Assembly: GCA_037447655.1 (NCBI GenBank)
Contig: JBBHKE010001339.1
Location: 648,859-712,858, forward strand
Origin: Zygnema cylindricum
Lineage: Eukaryota > Streptophyta > Zygnematophyceae > Zygnematales > Zygnemataceae
Length of the DNA: 64,000 nt
Direction: 5' to 3'
Under the pieces are notes generated by a model that saw only the letters and a list, made by a program, of their open reading frames with translations, did no database searches and was not told the origin of the DNA. How positions within the stretch are numbered: the stretch's first letter is position 1; each line of letters begins with the position of its first letter. A program made the translations under genes and the position numbers. Of this stretch, positions 34,088-44,780 are shown piece after piece.

Positions 34088-35052
34088 TAAAACTCTGAGA
34101 CCTCCATAAGTCCTCAGAATGGACAGCTTCTAAGAAGCCTTTAGGATAACCCTTACCCCTTGTGTTTCAGTAAGAACAGCTGCCACTCTGGTAGACAATA
34201 ACTTTGACCACCTTCACCTCTGTAAAGGCAAGACTCCCTTGAGTCGATAGCAAAAAGAATCTCTAAATTTGCTCCCCTAAGTAGTAAGTTATAGTGGGTC
34301 AAAGTTGACCTTTTGTACAGAAGCTCTCTTGGAGAGAGGGTCCAATCTCCTAGTTTTTCTAAGTCCTATCTCTCTCACAAACTCTATCGCCTGATGTACG
34401 GAGCCAATCAGATTACACTTCCGTACTCAAAAGTACAACTGCTGGTGTACTTTCTGTACGTACATTGTACGACATGGCCTAAATGTCGACACGTGGTATA
34501 TCCTGATTCGCTCCCTTAATCCTCGGAGATGCCGCGATCCAATATCATTTTGCCACGTGTCATCCGATGTGGCGATGACCAAAAACCGCCGAAATCCTCT
34601 TCTGCGATCTCGGCGTTAATTCCGGCCGTCCGATTAAATTCATATTTAATCATAGCCGTAATATATACATGCGTGGTATTCGTTTCGCTAAAAGTATAAA
34701 TGCGAGGTATTTGTTTCTTATCCGTACGGTAATCCGTACTTTTACATTACTGGATCTATGTCTCCCGTAAACTGTTTTAGTTAAATGAATTATCCTACGT
34801 ATTAATGTTTAATTAAATATCAAACCCTATAGTACGTAACACTAGGTTATAGACTTAACGGATAAGGCTACCGCCTACCGGCTGCTTACCGTCCGGCAGG
34901 TACCAGGATCAAATCCTGGGGGCATCACATATTCTTTTAGTAAATAAACCCGTAACGGTAAATAAACTAATATATATATTTCCCGTAAACCTCTGGATAG
35001 CCTAGGTAGTCATGGCTCTAACTTCCTCTCCAATTTCTCAGTGACTGTGACA
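34088..35052 (-). repeat. Copia-2b 5' LTR
   Basis: The minus-strand 3' end (…GTCTCAGAGTTTTA) aligns with the Copia-2a LTR end, and the upstream CTCTCTCCAAGAGAGC stem, GACTCAAGGGAGTC block and GGTCAACTTTGACC region also match. The outer end is approximate: TGTCACAG at 35052 is a plausible LTR start, but no target duplication confirms it. Confidence 0.7.
34848..34930 (+). other. Antisense tRNA-like unit in Copia-2b LTR
   Basis: On the plus strand (antisense to this LTR) AACGGATAAGGC resembles a tRNA A box. CCAGGATCAAATCCTGG forms a perfect 5-bp T-stem with a 7-base loop containing the B box, followed by GGGCATCACA. It is the best-preserved of the three tRNA-like units and looks tRNA-Arg-like in the A box. 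Confidence 0.7.
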
Positions 35053-35154
35053 AGTTTGAGAGTTGGAGAGAGAAGTTAGAGGTAGACTGCCTCGGCTTCT
35101 TTCTATATTTCTATTTAGACCTAGAAAATACTTTAAATGGACCATTAATTTCTA

Positions 35155-35765
35155 CATCCTTCCCCCCTCCCTCTCCCTCTCACTTTCCCTCGCCCTTCCC
35201 TACTCTCTCACATTCCCTCTCCCTTTCCCTTTCGCTCTCCTTCACACCCTCTTGATCTGCTGCACTGTTTCTCTTCCCCTATTCCTTTCCCTCTTCCCAC
35301 TCCCTCAATCTACCGCTATCTCTCCCTCCCCTTTTTCCTTTCCCTTCCACACTCTCTCTACCTCTCCCTCTCCTTTTCCCTCTCCCTCTTCTTCTCGCCT
35401 TCTTCAGCTGCCGTATTATCTTCTCCCTCAATCTCCTTCTATCTCTCCCTCTCCCTTTCCTTCTTCTTTCCCCTCTCCCTCTCCCTCTCACCCTCTCAAT
35501 TTGTCGCACTCTGATCCTTTACATCATACTATCCCTTTCCCTCACCCTCTCAGGTTGCCTCCTCTCCCACTCCCTCATCATCTCCCTTTTACTCTCCCTC
35601 TCCCGTTCAAATTCACGTACTCTCTAACCCTCGATCTCCCTGTTCCACTCGCATTTCCGTTTACTTACACTTAAAATCATGTGGTTTCTCCTTCCCTTTC
35701 TCCCTCTCTCATTTACTCCCCATTCTCCCTCTCCCATTTACTCCCCAATTAAAATTACATATTAA
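35155..35765. repeat. C/T-rich low-complexity tract
   Basis: Long CCCTCTCCCTTTCC-type sequence. It is followed by TTTCTTTGTTGCAG (35807-35820), which looks like a splice acceptor, but no coding exon could be recognised after it. Confidence 0.8.
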
Positions 35766-36389
35766 TGTCACTAATTTTTTTAACTAACTCCATTGTTATA
35801 TTTTTTTCTTTGTTGCAGGCACGGAATTTTATTCAGTGAGTTGATTGTGAGGGAGGAACAAATGCACGGATTGTGGGAATGTCATGGAGTTTTCTTTACT
35901 CCATTTAATATTAGTACTTCCAACCACATTTTTACATGAGTTAGAGAAGGTTATTAGAATATCATTTGTTACAAAGGGTAATTTTAATGGGCATTGTACA
36001 TTTCGTTCTTGTAGACTAATATTTTATTTAAGTTTGAAAAATAGGTTGGTTGTACATATTGTAGTTTTTTTATGGTGAACCTCTTTGTCATTCTCAGGCT
36101 TAAAGGATTGAATTTATTTCCAAGTGAATTATTGTAATATATTTATGATTGTAATTCATTTTGGTGTTGTTGCAAAAGACGGGTGCTGTGATTTTAATTC
36201 TCCATGTTTTGTAAATGTTAAGCAATACACTTGATGAAGTGCGTGGGCATTGTTAACTATTTTGGTTGTCACACATGTGATTGTTCTTTCTCAATCTTTT
36301 TTTTTCTAGTTGTCACATTTTTCATTTTATTATTTATTTTATTTCAGTCAATCTCCCTTTTTTTTGTCTGTCTCTCTTTCCCTTAATGT

Positions 36390-36659
36390 ACTCAGCGACG
36401 AGACTGTCTTGTCGCTGAATGGTATGTTTTTCTATCCTACCAGTCAACGACGAGAATTTCTCAGTGCTGAATGGCATGTTTCATTTTTCACCATTCAGCA
36501 CTGACATTGTGTCAAAAAAAGGTCTTATGGTACTCAACCACGAGACTGTCCCGTCGCTGAATGGTATGTTTTTCTATCTTACCATTGAACGACGAGAATT
36601 CCTCACAGCTGAATGGCACGTTGCATTTTTCACCATTCAGCAACGATACTATGTCAACA
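36390..36659. repeat. 142-bp tandem duplication with GCGACGA palindromes
   Basis: Copy 1 starts ACTCAGCGACGAGACTG at 36390, copy 2 ACTCAACCACGAGACTG at 36532. Each holds several TCGCTGAATGG / CCATTCAGC motifs in both orientations, of the kind seen in subterminal regions of plant CACTA (En/Spm) transposons. Confidence 0.75.
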
Positions 36660-37507
36660 CAATACTATCCGTCCATCTAGTCTTCATATTCTACGACTTG
36701 TGTTTTTATGTTTCACACTTTTTTTTAACATCTTTAAAATCCAGCTTCATGGTTCTCTCTTTTCCTATCTGTCTCTATCCCATTCTCTCTTTATTTTTCT
36801 GTCCCTTTCTCTCACATGGTCTCTCTACTTCATATCACTGTTTGTCTTATCCTTGTTTTCTTTATGTCATACTATAATTTATGCCATCCAGCGACAATGC
36901 TGTGTCGTCGCTGAATGGTATACTTCACATTCGGCCAATGGGCGACCACAATGTGTCGTCGCTGAATGGGAGCATGATACTCCAAACATAGATATGAATT
37001 TACACCATCACTAAAAAAACATTTCATCCAAATTTTTGGCCATTCAGGTATCATAAACAATATGAAAACAAAAAAATGGAAGAGGGATATATAATATTCA
37101 ACGTCAAAGAAAAAAATACAATGTATATTGCATACTGCAATAAAATAAAAGTAAATGTATTAACATATAAAAAAAAAAGTAAAATAAAATCCACACTATG
37201 AGTAAAAAGTTATGCAAACGGCTTGAATGGTTTGCGACATTTTTATACCCGCCTTCTTGAAGCGGTAAAACTCCTCCACCAACTACGAGTGCACTGCTGT
37301 GACCCATGGAAATTCCTTCCTCTCCCTACTTGGCAGTGCCTTTGTCACCACCACACTTCTTTTTCCAAATCCCGCAGACGACAAAGTATGTTTTGTCGCC
37401 CGTATGTCTCTCAATGTCGTAACCCGACCCTTCCACCACCGACTTGCTTTTTGGTATCCTGCAACGAAAGGAAAGGGAAAAAAAAACATGGCAGTCCTAA
37501 TTCATAT

Positions 37508-37576
<69 letters not shown>

Positions 37577-37740
37577 TAAAAAAATTGGTTCAACGACGAC
37601 TTGCAGTCGTCGCTAAATTCAGGGACCAATGTTGATCGTCGATGGTTCAAGTATCTAGAGCCGTATCAAGATTCAGCGACGACAGACTCTCATCGCTAAT
37701 TCAGCGACGAGTTGAAGATGTCGCAATGTCAAAGATACCA
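36660..37740. mobile_element. CACTA-like subterminal repeat zone
   Basis: Further inverted units occur at 36890-36970 (CAGCGACAATG…TCGTCGCTGAATGG) and 37592-37735 (TTCAGCGACGACTTGCAG, GTCGTCGCTAAATTCAG, ATTCAGCGACGACAG). This density of TTCAGCGACGA in both orientations is typical of CACTA subterminal repeats. No CACTA/TAGTG termini with a 3-bp duplication could be fixed, so extent is uncertain. Confidence 0.5.
37509..37574. repeat. AT dinucleotide microsatellite
   Basis: About 33 uninterrupted AT units inside the CACTA-like zone. Confidence 0.97.
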
Positions 37741-37849
37741 CAAGTGAAAAAAAAAATTAAACATGTAAGTGAGTGGGTTAAACATGGGAAGTGATAGAGT
37801 GGAGTAAGAGTTAGTAAAAAATACATACCAATTACCGTTTTTTTTTTGT

Positions 37850-38030
37850 TTGAAAATGCCCGTGTGAGCCTCATCAATTGCTCTCGATCTGCTCTTATTT
37901 GTTTTTGTTGAGCCGCTACTTGATGAATGAGTGCGGCAATTATTAAAGGCGAATCCTCTCCTCTCGGTGGTGACGGTGATAGCGGGAAGGTTTTAAAATT
38001 TGCGTCAGTTTTTAACGTGAGAGTATGCAC
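37850..38030 (-). pseudogene. Possible transposase C-terminal coiled-coil remnant
   Basis: A minus frame reads SPSPPRGEDSPLIIAALIHQ then VAAQQKQIRADREQLMRL, a Gln/Arg-rich helix of the type found at the end of some plant transposase-associated proteins. It sits beside CACTA-like repeats. The call rests on composition and context, not on a conserved motif. Confidence 0.3.
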
Positions 38031-38830
38031 GTGGTTGACAATGGACGTTTTTCATGAAAAAGGCGTGAGAAAACATGGCAGCTCATTGGGGTACGGATCT
38101 TTCTTGGAAAGGCAATGGGTAAGACAGGCGTGTTTCGATGCATCGTAAAAAAAGCCATAATGTTTGCGTGGATAAAAAATAGGACACGTGTAATCTTTGG
38201 CGACCAATCACGTGACGTGAATTATTATTTGGTTGGTCAGTATGTACTTTTTGGTTCAATTTAGTGTCATCATTTACTCTTATACGGAACAACGTTGACG
38301 TTAATACAAGTGAGACGTTTGAAAGACAGACGAGGTAACACCCTTATTACAATTAAGACACATATTAGCATACTTAACTCTAATAAAACCACCCAAAAGG
38401 GACCTTATTAGATTACATGATATACGGACGAACGGAACTACGGCCATACGTCCAAGCTACATGTAGAAACGACATGGCGTGTTAACATGTCCGTAAACGT
38501 CAAAAAAAAAAACTGAAATTAAACTTTACATTACGCAGTATAGCGTTGACACATAACCGCCGTAAAATTGTCTGATCGGTACGGATACTCGCTTTGGGTT
38601 TGTCGTTCAATTTTTAAGATTGTGTACGGTTACATATATGAATGTGTATAATCGTACGGATAATATTCCATTTTTGCTGTCCCCAAATAAGCATTAACGC
38701 CGAAATTAGAATAAACCTTTTTTTTTCTAATTTTCAAATTCTTAATTAGCGTCAATGACGGTATATTTACTTCCACACTATTTAAACTTTGACACTAATA
38801 ACGATGCGCGGTGTACCCCCCTTTTGTTTT

Positions 38831-39366
38831 TGTAAAAGAGGCACGTTACACCACAACACGTATAGTGCACAGCGGAAAACACTAAGGATCTTCCCGTAGC
38901 AACAGCAGGAATACCCAGAACTCACAGACAAGGTTGAGCTTTATTACTTGAGAGAGAGAGAGTACAAGGTTGCGCTACCTGCGTAGGTCTACTCCAGGTG
39001 TCCCATTCACTCGGTCTACTTGCCTATTTAAACTAGTTAACTGCTAGTCAACCTAGTACTATACAGCTGTACACGTGGGCCTTCGCGGCCAACCGAGATC
39101 TATCCAAAACTTCCTTCTAGAACTATACAGTTCCATCTACATTCTGCGGCGTTGCTATGCTGCGCTGTTGTGCTACTAAGTTGCTATGCTGCGCTGCTGC
39201 GCTACTAAGTTGCTATGCTGCTATGCTGCGCTGGTCTGGGATCGCAGCTGCGCTGCTCTGGAATCGCAGCTGCGCTGCTCTGGAATCGCAACTGCGCTTC
39301 TCTGAAATCGCAACAATAGCAGCCTAGCCCCAACCACTAAGTACCCAATTCTATAACCCTGTTACA
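38831..39366 (-). repeat. Gypsy chromovirus 3' LTR
   Basis: 536 bp; has an extra ~24-bp unit (CTGCGCTGCTCTGGAATCGCA type) relative to the other LTR. The inner part is made of short GCTATGCTGCGCTG repeats. Confidence 0.95.
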
Positions 39367-39381
39367 GTGCCTCCCACTAAG
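39367..39381 (-). promoter_or_regulatory. Polypurine tract
   Basis: Minus strand TTAGTGGGAGGCAC directly precedes the 3' LTR, the expected position of the plus-strand primer. Confidence 0.7.
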
Positions 39382-39411
39382 GGTTCAGCGTCTCGCTAAA
39401 CTTTGCCTGAC

Positions 39412-40683
39412 TCAAGGAAACTGTAATTGCCGGAGTATATCATATGTTTCTTCACGATACTCTTCGAACTCCGGGCGAAGAGCGTTGAGTTGATTATGGA
39501 GCTGTTCCCATCGGGTCTCCAGTAATGCGATGTGATGATCTGCAGCTGCCAACCGCCTCCGATTGATGCGTTCCCGAACCTGATTTTCCCCTTCCTCAAC
39601 CTCGGGTACTTTGGGTTGCTGCGGAACGTCTGCCGATGCAGGCTCCTCGGGTGTTGGAATCCTGGGTTCGGGTTCAGCCACTAGTGGAACTCCCTCTGGT
39701 TCCTCGTCCGCCGGTTCCCACCGAGGTACCTTCCGCAATTTGAAGGACACGTGTTTCCTTGCAGCTCGGGCCCGCTGCAGAGCATTTCTTCGAGCCAGCT
39801 TGAGTACTCGCACCTCAGGGGTGACCTCCGCTCGAGAGATGATGTCGTGGAGGCGTACATCCCACGGGTGATAATGGCGGAGTAACCCGGGAACATCAAT
39901 CCTTTACCTGTAGTTGTCCTCTACCACTTCCACGAACGGTAAGGTGTGAGGATTCAGCTGCACATAGCCTTTATGATTATTTCCCAGGTCCTTGGTCCGC
40001 ATGAAATTCCACGCTAGGTGTGACGGAACATCGGCCGGGATACAGATAGGATCTCCAGGCTTCCCTATACGCCATTCCTCGGGCCACTCCGAGGGGTTCC
40101 AATAAAACCTTTTGTCGAAGCTGAAGGCGAGGTTCGGATGCTGGGTGTCGAGCGTTAGTGGAAAAAGGTAGTCAGGAATTTCCTCTCCCTGTTCACTCTC
40201 CTCCTTTGAATCTCTTCGGTTTTCGCGCAAGAGAAACACATCGTCACCGCTGGGGTATTGTTCCTCCGCCTTTTTCTCAGCGCTTTCAGACGACTGCTCG
40301 TCCGCGGTGCTTTCCTTGTTTGGGTCCCGCATCACCTCCGGATCTGAAGCGCGCTCCTCAATTGGCGGAGGGGTTAGTTCGCGTTCCGGTTCCTCTGCCT
40401 CCGACAGCTCATGATCCGCTTGAAATTCCTGATCACCTTCCCGAGTTGGGGTGTATTCAGGGTCCTGTGAGTTTTCTGACCCCTCCCCTCCACTGGTCTC
40501 TGCCGGTCCTGCCTCGCTACTGGCGCTTTCCTCCGGTTCCGGCTCCACTTCTACTTCTCTTCGCCTGCTTGCTTCCACCATGGCCTCCGCCGCCCTTAGC
40601 AATCTTTCGGGACGGTTCGGGTCTCCTTGTCCCACCCGTACCAGTCTCCTCCTTTTCGGTGGTGGAGAGGACGACGACGCCAT
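39412..40683 (-). CDS. Extra ORF after the chromodomain, unknown function, one internal stop
   Basis: About 423 codons in one frame from a possible own start (MASSSSPPPKRRRLVRVGQ) at 40683 to TGA/TAA near 39410, interrupted by a single TAA at 39904-39906 after VEDNYR. Residues ~1-200 are basic then very acidic and Pro/Glu/Ser-rich (PPPKRRRL looks like a nuclear localisation signal). A globular-looking part follows (FSFDKRFYWNPSEWPEEWR, DVPSHLAWNFMRTKDLG, YVQLNPHTLPFVEV, then VPGLLRHYHPWDVRLHDII). The C-terminus is a likely coiled coil (RRLAAADHHIALLETRWEQL). It is in the same frame as the chromodomain, so it could instead be a C-terminal extension of the polyprotein. No known domain recognised. 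Confidence 0.7.
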
Positions 40684-41139
40684 AGACACTGCTGAACCAG
40701 ACAATTCCGGTAGCTCCAGAAGCGAAGGTAGACTGATTGTGCGGAGGGAAGCAGTTTTTAAGCTGCCGAGACTAGGTCGGTCGTGAGGACGAATGGTGGT
40801 TGTATTCCCGGGGGTTGAGGGTTTCACCTTTGAACTGTGCGAAGCGTCGCAGCGTGCGAGGGTATCGCAGCGTCCAACATTTATAAAACTGCGCTGCTGC
40901 GGCGAAACCGAGGGTTCGTCGTCCCCTACATAGTGAAACACAATTGCGCCGTTGCGCTTTCCTGTCAGCGCAGCGGTGGGGCTGCGATCCTCTGACGTCA
41001 TCGTGACCATGTTGCGCTGCGGTGGCTGCGCTGCTACGGCGTTGCGGTGTGGTAACATCGCCGCTGCGGTCCTTTGCTGCGTCCCCAATATGATTGCGAT
41101 GGTTGCGCCACTGCGATTCGCTCCTTTGTTGCGGCCGCT

Positions 41140-41304
41140 GCGATTGCCCCTCCGGTTAGGCTGAGTGTCCTCACTCTGCTGAAACCGGCGCAGCAACTCT
41201 GGGGAATGCAGATCTTTCTTGTCCACCCAAGAGTCGTCCTCGGCACCGTAACCCTTCCAACGCACCAAGTATTGGGTGGAGTTGGATTTCCGAGAGTGGC
41301 GTGA
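41140..41304 (-). pseudogene. Chromodomain of the Gypsy element
   Basis: Minus-strand QYLVRWKGYGAEDDSWVDKK with DLHSPELLRRFQQ is a chromodomain, which targets integration to particular chromatin and defines chromoviruses. It is in frame with integrase but separated by a TAG at 41305-41307. Confidence 0.9.
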
Positions 41305-42459
41305 CTATAGGATCTCGTCCACCTCATACTCGTCCGAGGTTCCCCGAACGGGTGGTAAAGGAGTACGCTGGCGTCGATTAGGGAACACCGAATCAGGATC
41401 GCGGAATGGTTTAAGAAGGGAAACATGGAAAACATTGTGGATATGCCAGCCCGTCGGGATATCCAACTTGTACGCTACGTCGCCCACACGGGAAAGAATT
41501 GTGAACGGGCGCGTGAACTTTGGTGCCAACTTCTTAGAGAGGGCACCAGGCAAGGAGAGGTTTACCATATTAAGGCGAACCTTGTCCCCCACGCAGAAGA
41601 CGATGTCTTTTCGGTGAGCGTCGGCCTGCGACTTTTGACGATTCTTTGCCATTTGGAGCGCCTTGGCCGCCTTTTCCAGGTTTCCTTGCAAGGTTTTGGC
41701 AAAGTCCAGAGCAGCCGGTGTTTGGCAGTCCGCTACGAATAAGTTTTGGGGAAGAGTGGGTTGTCTTCCATTGAGGAAGAATGGCGTAGCATTTGTTGAC
41801 GAGTGTACTGCGCTATTGTATGCTACCTCGATTGCCGTTAAATGGTCCACCCAATCCGTTTGGTTTACCGAGACATAAGCCCGCAATGCTTCCTCCAAGG
41901 TTCGATTCACCCTTTCAGTCTGAGCATCAGTTTGAGGGTGGTAGGTTGTGGACATGGCCAGCTGCGTTCCGCATAACGCAAATAGATTTTGCCAAAAATG
42001 GCTCACGAATTTTCGATCGCGGTTGTTGACGATCCTTTTTGGAAGACCGTGATGGCGGAATATTTCTCGAAAGAATAAGTCCGCAATATCTCGTGCACTA
42101 GCTGTAGTGGTCGTGGGTAGAAAATGTGCCATTTTCGTCAGATAATCCACGACGACGAAGATTGAGTCGTAGCCCTCCTTCGTCCGGGGAAGGGCCACGA
42201 TGAAGTCCATCGAGATCGCCTCCCAAGGAACAGATGGTATTGGGAGTGGGTGTAACAAGCCTTGTTGCCCTGAATCCGATTTGTTTCTATTACACGAGTC
42301 ACACGTCCGGACATATTCCGCAATGTCTCGAGTCATGTTTGGCCAATAATACGCCTCAGCGACACGTGCGGTTGTTTTATCCCGCCCAAAATGTCCACTG
42401 AGCGGCTCGTCGTGACTCATTTGAAGAATCGTGTGACGAAGTGCCGTATTTGTTCGCAC
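41305..42459 (-). pseudogene. Gypsy integrase
   Basis: The zinc finger (SHDEPLSGHFGRDK ... CDSCNRNK) is followed by the catalytic core: first Asp in SMDFIVALP, the usual SDRD reads NNRD so the second catalytic Asp is replaced by Asn, and Glu is in HPQTDAQTERVNR. The C-terminal GPY-type region has KLAPKFTRPFTILSRVGDVAY and HNVFHVSLLKPF. It is in frame 3' of RNase H after a TAG at about 42475. Confidence 0.92.
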
Positions 42460-42474
42460 ATAAAGCCGTGTTGT

Positions 42475-43317
42475 CTAACTCGGTCTGTACCGCCACATAC
42501 CATTGGCGGTTCGAACGAGTACCTTCCGCTTGATGAGTTCCTTTAGTGAATCATCTTCGCCGTAGGCGGCCTTTATCCGACTTAACCATTGTTCGTCCAC
42601 TTGCACCGTAGTGGTGACTGCGCCAAGCGTCGAATCTTGCGTTGCGGTCGACACTGCGCTTGTCTCTTTCACAGAGTCTTCGTTCCCCTGTTGTGGTGCT
42701 TGCGGTCGTTGCTCCGCTGCCGGCGCAGCGACGTCAGGTCTTCTGGACAGCGCATCTGCCGGGTTCGTTTTGCCCGGTTTATATTCAATAACAAGTTCTG
42801 GACCAAAGGTTTGCAAAAACGTCATCCAACGCACTTGTTTCTTGGACAACTTCGGCTGGGTTTGGAGATATTGTAAGGCGTGGTGATCCGTGATAACCGT
42901 GATCCGTTTCCCCTGAACGTAACACTTCCAAACCTCCAACGCATTGATAATAGCTATTGTTTCCTTCTCATGGGTGGCCCAATTCAACTCTGCTGCCTTT
43001 AGTTTGTGACTGTCGTAGGCGATGGGTTGAAGGCCTTTTCCTTGATCCTGCATAAGGATCGCTCCAATAGCCATATCGCTAGCATCGGTAATTATCGTCC
43101 AAGGTAAATTTGGATCGGGAACAGCTAACACAGGGGCGGTAACCAACCGCTCCTTTAGCGTGTTAAAGGCTGCCCCTTGCGCCGTTTTCCATTCATTGGG
43201 CACATCATTCTTGAGCAATTCCGTGAGCGGTGCAGCGATCTTTGCGAAACCTTCGACAAAACGTCGATAATAGGAGCATAGTCCTAGAAAGATCCGTAAC
43301 TCCGTGATATTTGCCGG
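42475..43317 (-). pseudogene. Gypsy RNase H
   Basis: Begins after a TAG (P*PANITELRIFLGLCSYY, normally an amino acid between the prolines). Contains the connection (FVEGFAKIAAPLTEL) and RNase H with catalytic acidic residues in ITDASDMAIGAIL, HEKETIAI and ITDHHALQYL, ending YKPGKTNPADALSRRPD. Confidence 0.92.
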
Positions 43318-44260
43318 CTACGGCCACTCCTTAACGGCCTTTGTTTTGTTTGGGTCCACTGCGATTCCGTCCCGGCTCACCACATGGCCTAAAAAATCAA
43401 TCTTCTCATTGAAGAAGTCACATTTACTTCTTTTTGCGTATAATTTATGCTCCCGAAGAACTTGTAGGACCGTTCGTAAATGCTTCATATGTTCTTCTTT
43501 CGTTCGGCTATACACCAATATGTCATCTAAGAAGACGATTACAAACGCGTCCAGATATTGCCGAAAGATGGAATTCATTAAATGCATAAAGGTCGCTGGT
43601 GCGTTAGTCAACCCGAACGGCATTACCCGAAACTGGAAATGACCGTATCGAATTTTGAACGCCGTCTTCTCCACATCTTCCTCGGCAACTCTAATCTGGT
43701 GGTATCCGCTCCGCAAGTCTATTTTCAAAAAATATTTGGCACCTCGAAGCCGATCGAACAACTCGTCTATCCTCGGTAGGGGGTACGCATTCTTCACCGT
43801 TAATTTGTTCAGCGCTCGGTAGTCAATGCACATACGAAAACCTCCATCTTTCTTGTTCACAAAGAGGACGGGGGCTCCATACGGTGACTAGCTTGGTTCG
43901 ATTGCTCCGGCTTCGACCAACTCCGCGAGTTGCTTTTTGAGTTCGTCCAATTTGGTGTAGCTCATCTTGTACATCCGATTAGCCGAGGGTACCGCTCCAG
44001 GAACAAGCTCTATCCTATGGTCTACTTCGCGCTTTGGAGGTAATCCTTCGGGGAGCTTCGGGGGAAATACGTCTGCGTACTCCTCGAGAAGTTTTGTCAT
44101 GACTTCCGGGGCCTCATCGGAAGTCTTTCCAATGTCGTCCCTATCTTTGGAGACGAAGTCGGGGTCCTTCTTCTTCCATTCTTCCGGGATCTCCTCCTTC
44201 GCCTCCTCCATTGGCTGGACGACCGCCATACCAATCGTTTCCCCTTTCTTGAGTGCCCTC
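43318..44260 (-). pseudogene. Gypsy reverse transcriptase
   Basis: The N-terminal part (YADVFPPKLPEGLPPKREVD) leads through an in-frame TAG at 43888-43890 (in [11 protein letters not shown]) to the catalytic palm: [45 protein letters not shown] and the active site [11 protein letters not shown] near 43520. This frame is shifted by one relative to gag-protease at a run of ten C/G at about 44301-44310. Confidence 0.93.
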
Positions 44261-44780
44261 TTAAGCTGTAAGGCCGAAAGCAGGCGTCCCTCTGCCGCTC
44301 CCCCCCCCCGCTTTTACCTCGAACTCTTCTTCACCTTTCTTCACTCTCATGACGCCAATTCTCCAATCAATTGTCGGATTCCATTTTTGCAGCCACGGTT
44401 TCCCTAAGATTACCTCATGGTCCCCAAGAGGTAATACATGAAGTGTATCGTACCATCGGAGTTTCCCAATGCCGACGCGTAACCTCGGGGTACGATGTGT
44501 AATGGATAAGGAACTGCCGTCGGCCAATTGTACCGACTGATGATCCTTTAGTTCCACAAGAGGAAGTTTCAACCTTTTCACCGTCGCCTCGTTAATGAAG
44601 TTCCCCGATGCTCCGGAGTCCACCATGAAGTTAGCTGCACTCACTCCTATTTGACCCCGAAATATCAAAGGGTCTCCTCCTTCACCGACTAACCTCATAA
44701 CGGTGAGTTTTCCCTTTTTGGGGCCTTTCCGTTTTGGACACTCTCGAGCCATGTGATCAGGAGAACCGCACTGGAAGCAT
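44261..44780 (-). pseudogene. Gypsy gag zinc knuckle and protease
   Basis: The zinc knuckle CFQCGSPDHMAREC (CX2CX4HX4C) at 44738-44779 is followed by the aspartic protease motif FMVDSGASGNFIN and a typical VILGKPWLQKWNP. The frame is the same as gag. It ends at a homopolymer where the frame shifts before reverse transcriptase. Confidence 0.9.

Larger units (their letters stand above)
32343..35052 (-). mobile_element. Copia-2b, 5' half of a Copia element in inverted orientation
   Basis: Read on the minus strand it has a 5' LTR (34088 to about 35052), a primer-binding site (34073-34087), gag, zinc knuckle, protease and pre-integrase segment. It then stops exactly at 32343, just after the first integrase motif (TNIWGPA). 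The missing second half is not nearby in this orientation. The adjacent Copia-2a has the complementary 3' half on the other strand, but LTR divergence shows they are different copies. Confidence 0.85.

Noticed and set aside
34848-34930. A functional tRNA gene.
   Set aside because: The T-arm is good but acceptor and anticodon stems do not pair well, and the unit lies inside an LTR in several copies.
40158-41304. Plus-strand open frames over the Gypsy element.
   Set aside because: They are shadows of the minus-strand gag-pol and extra ORF and have no conserved motif.
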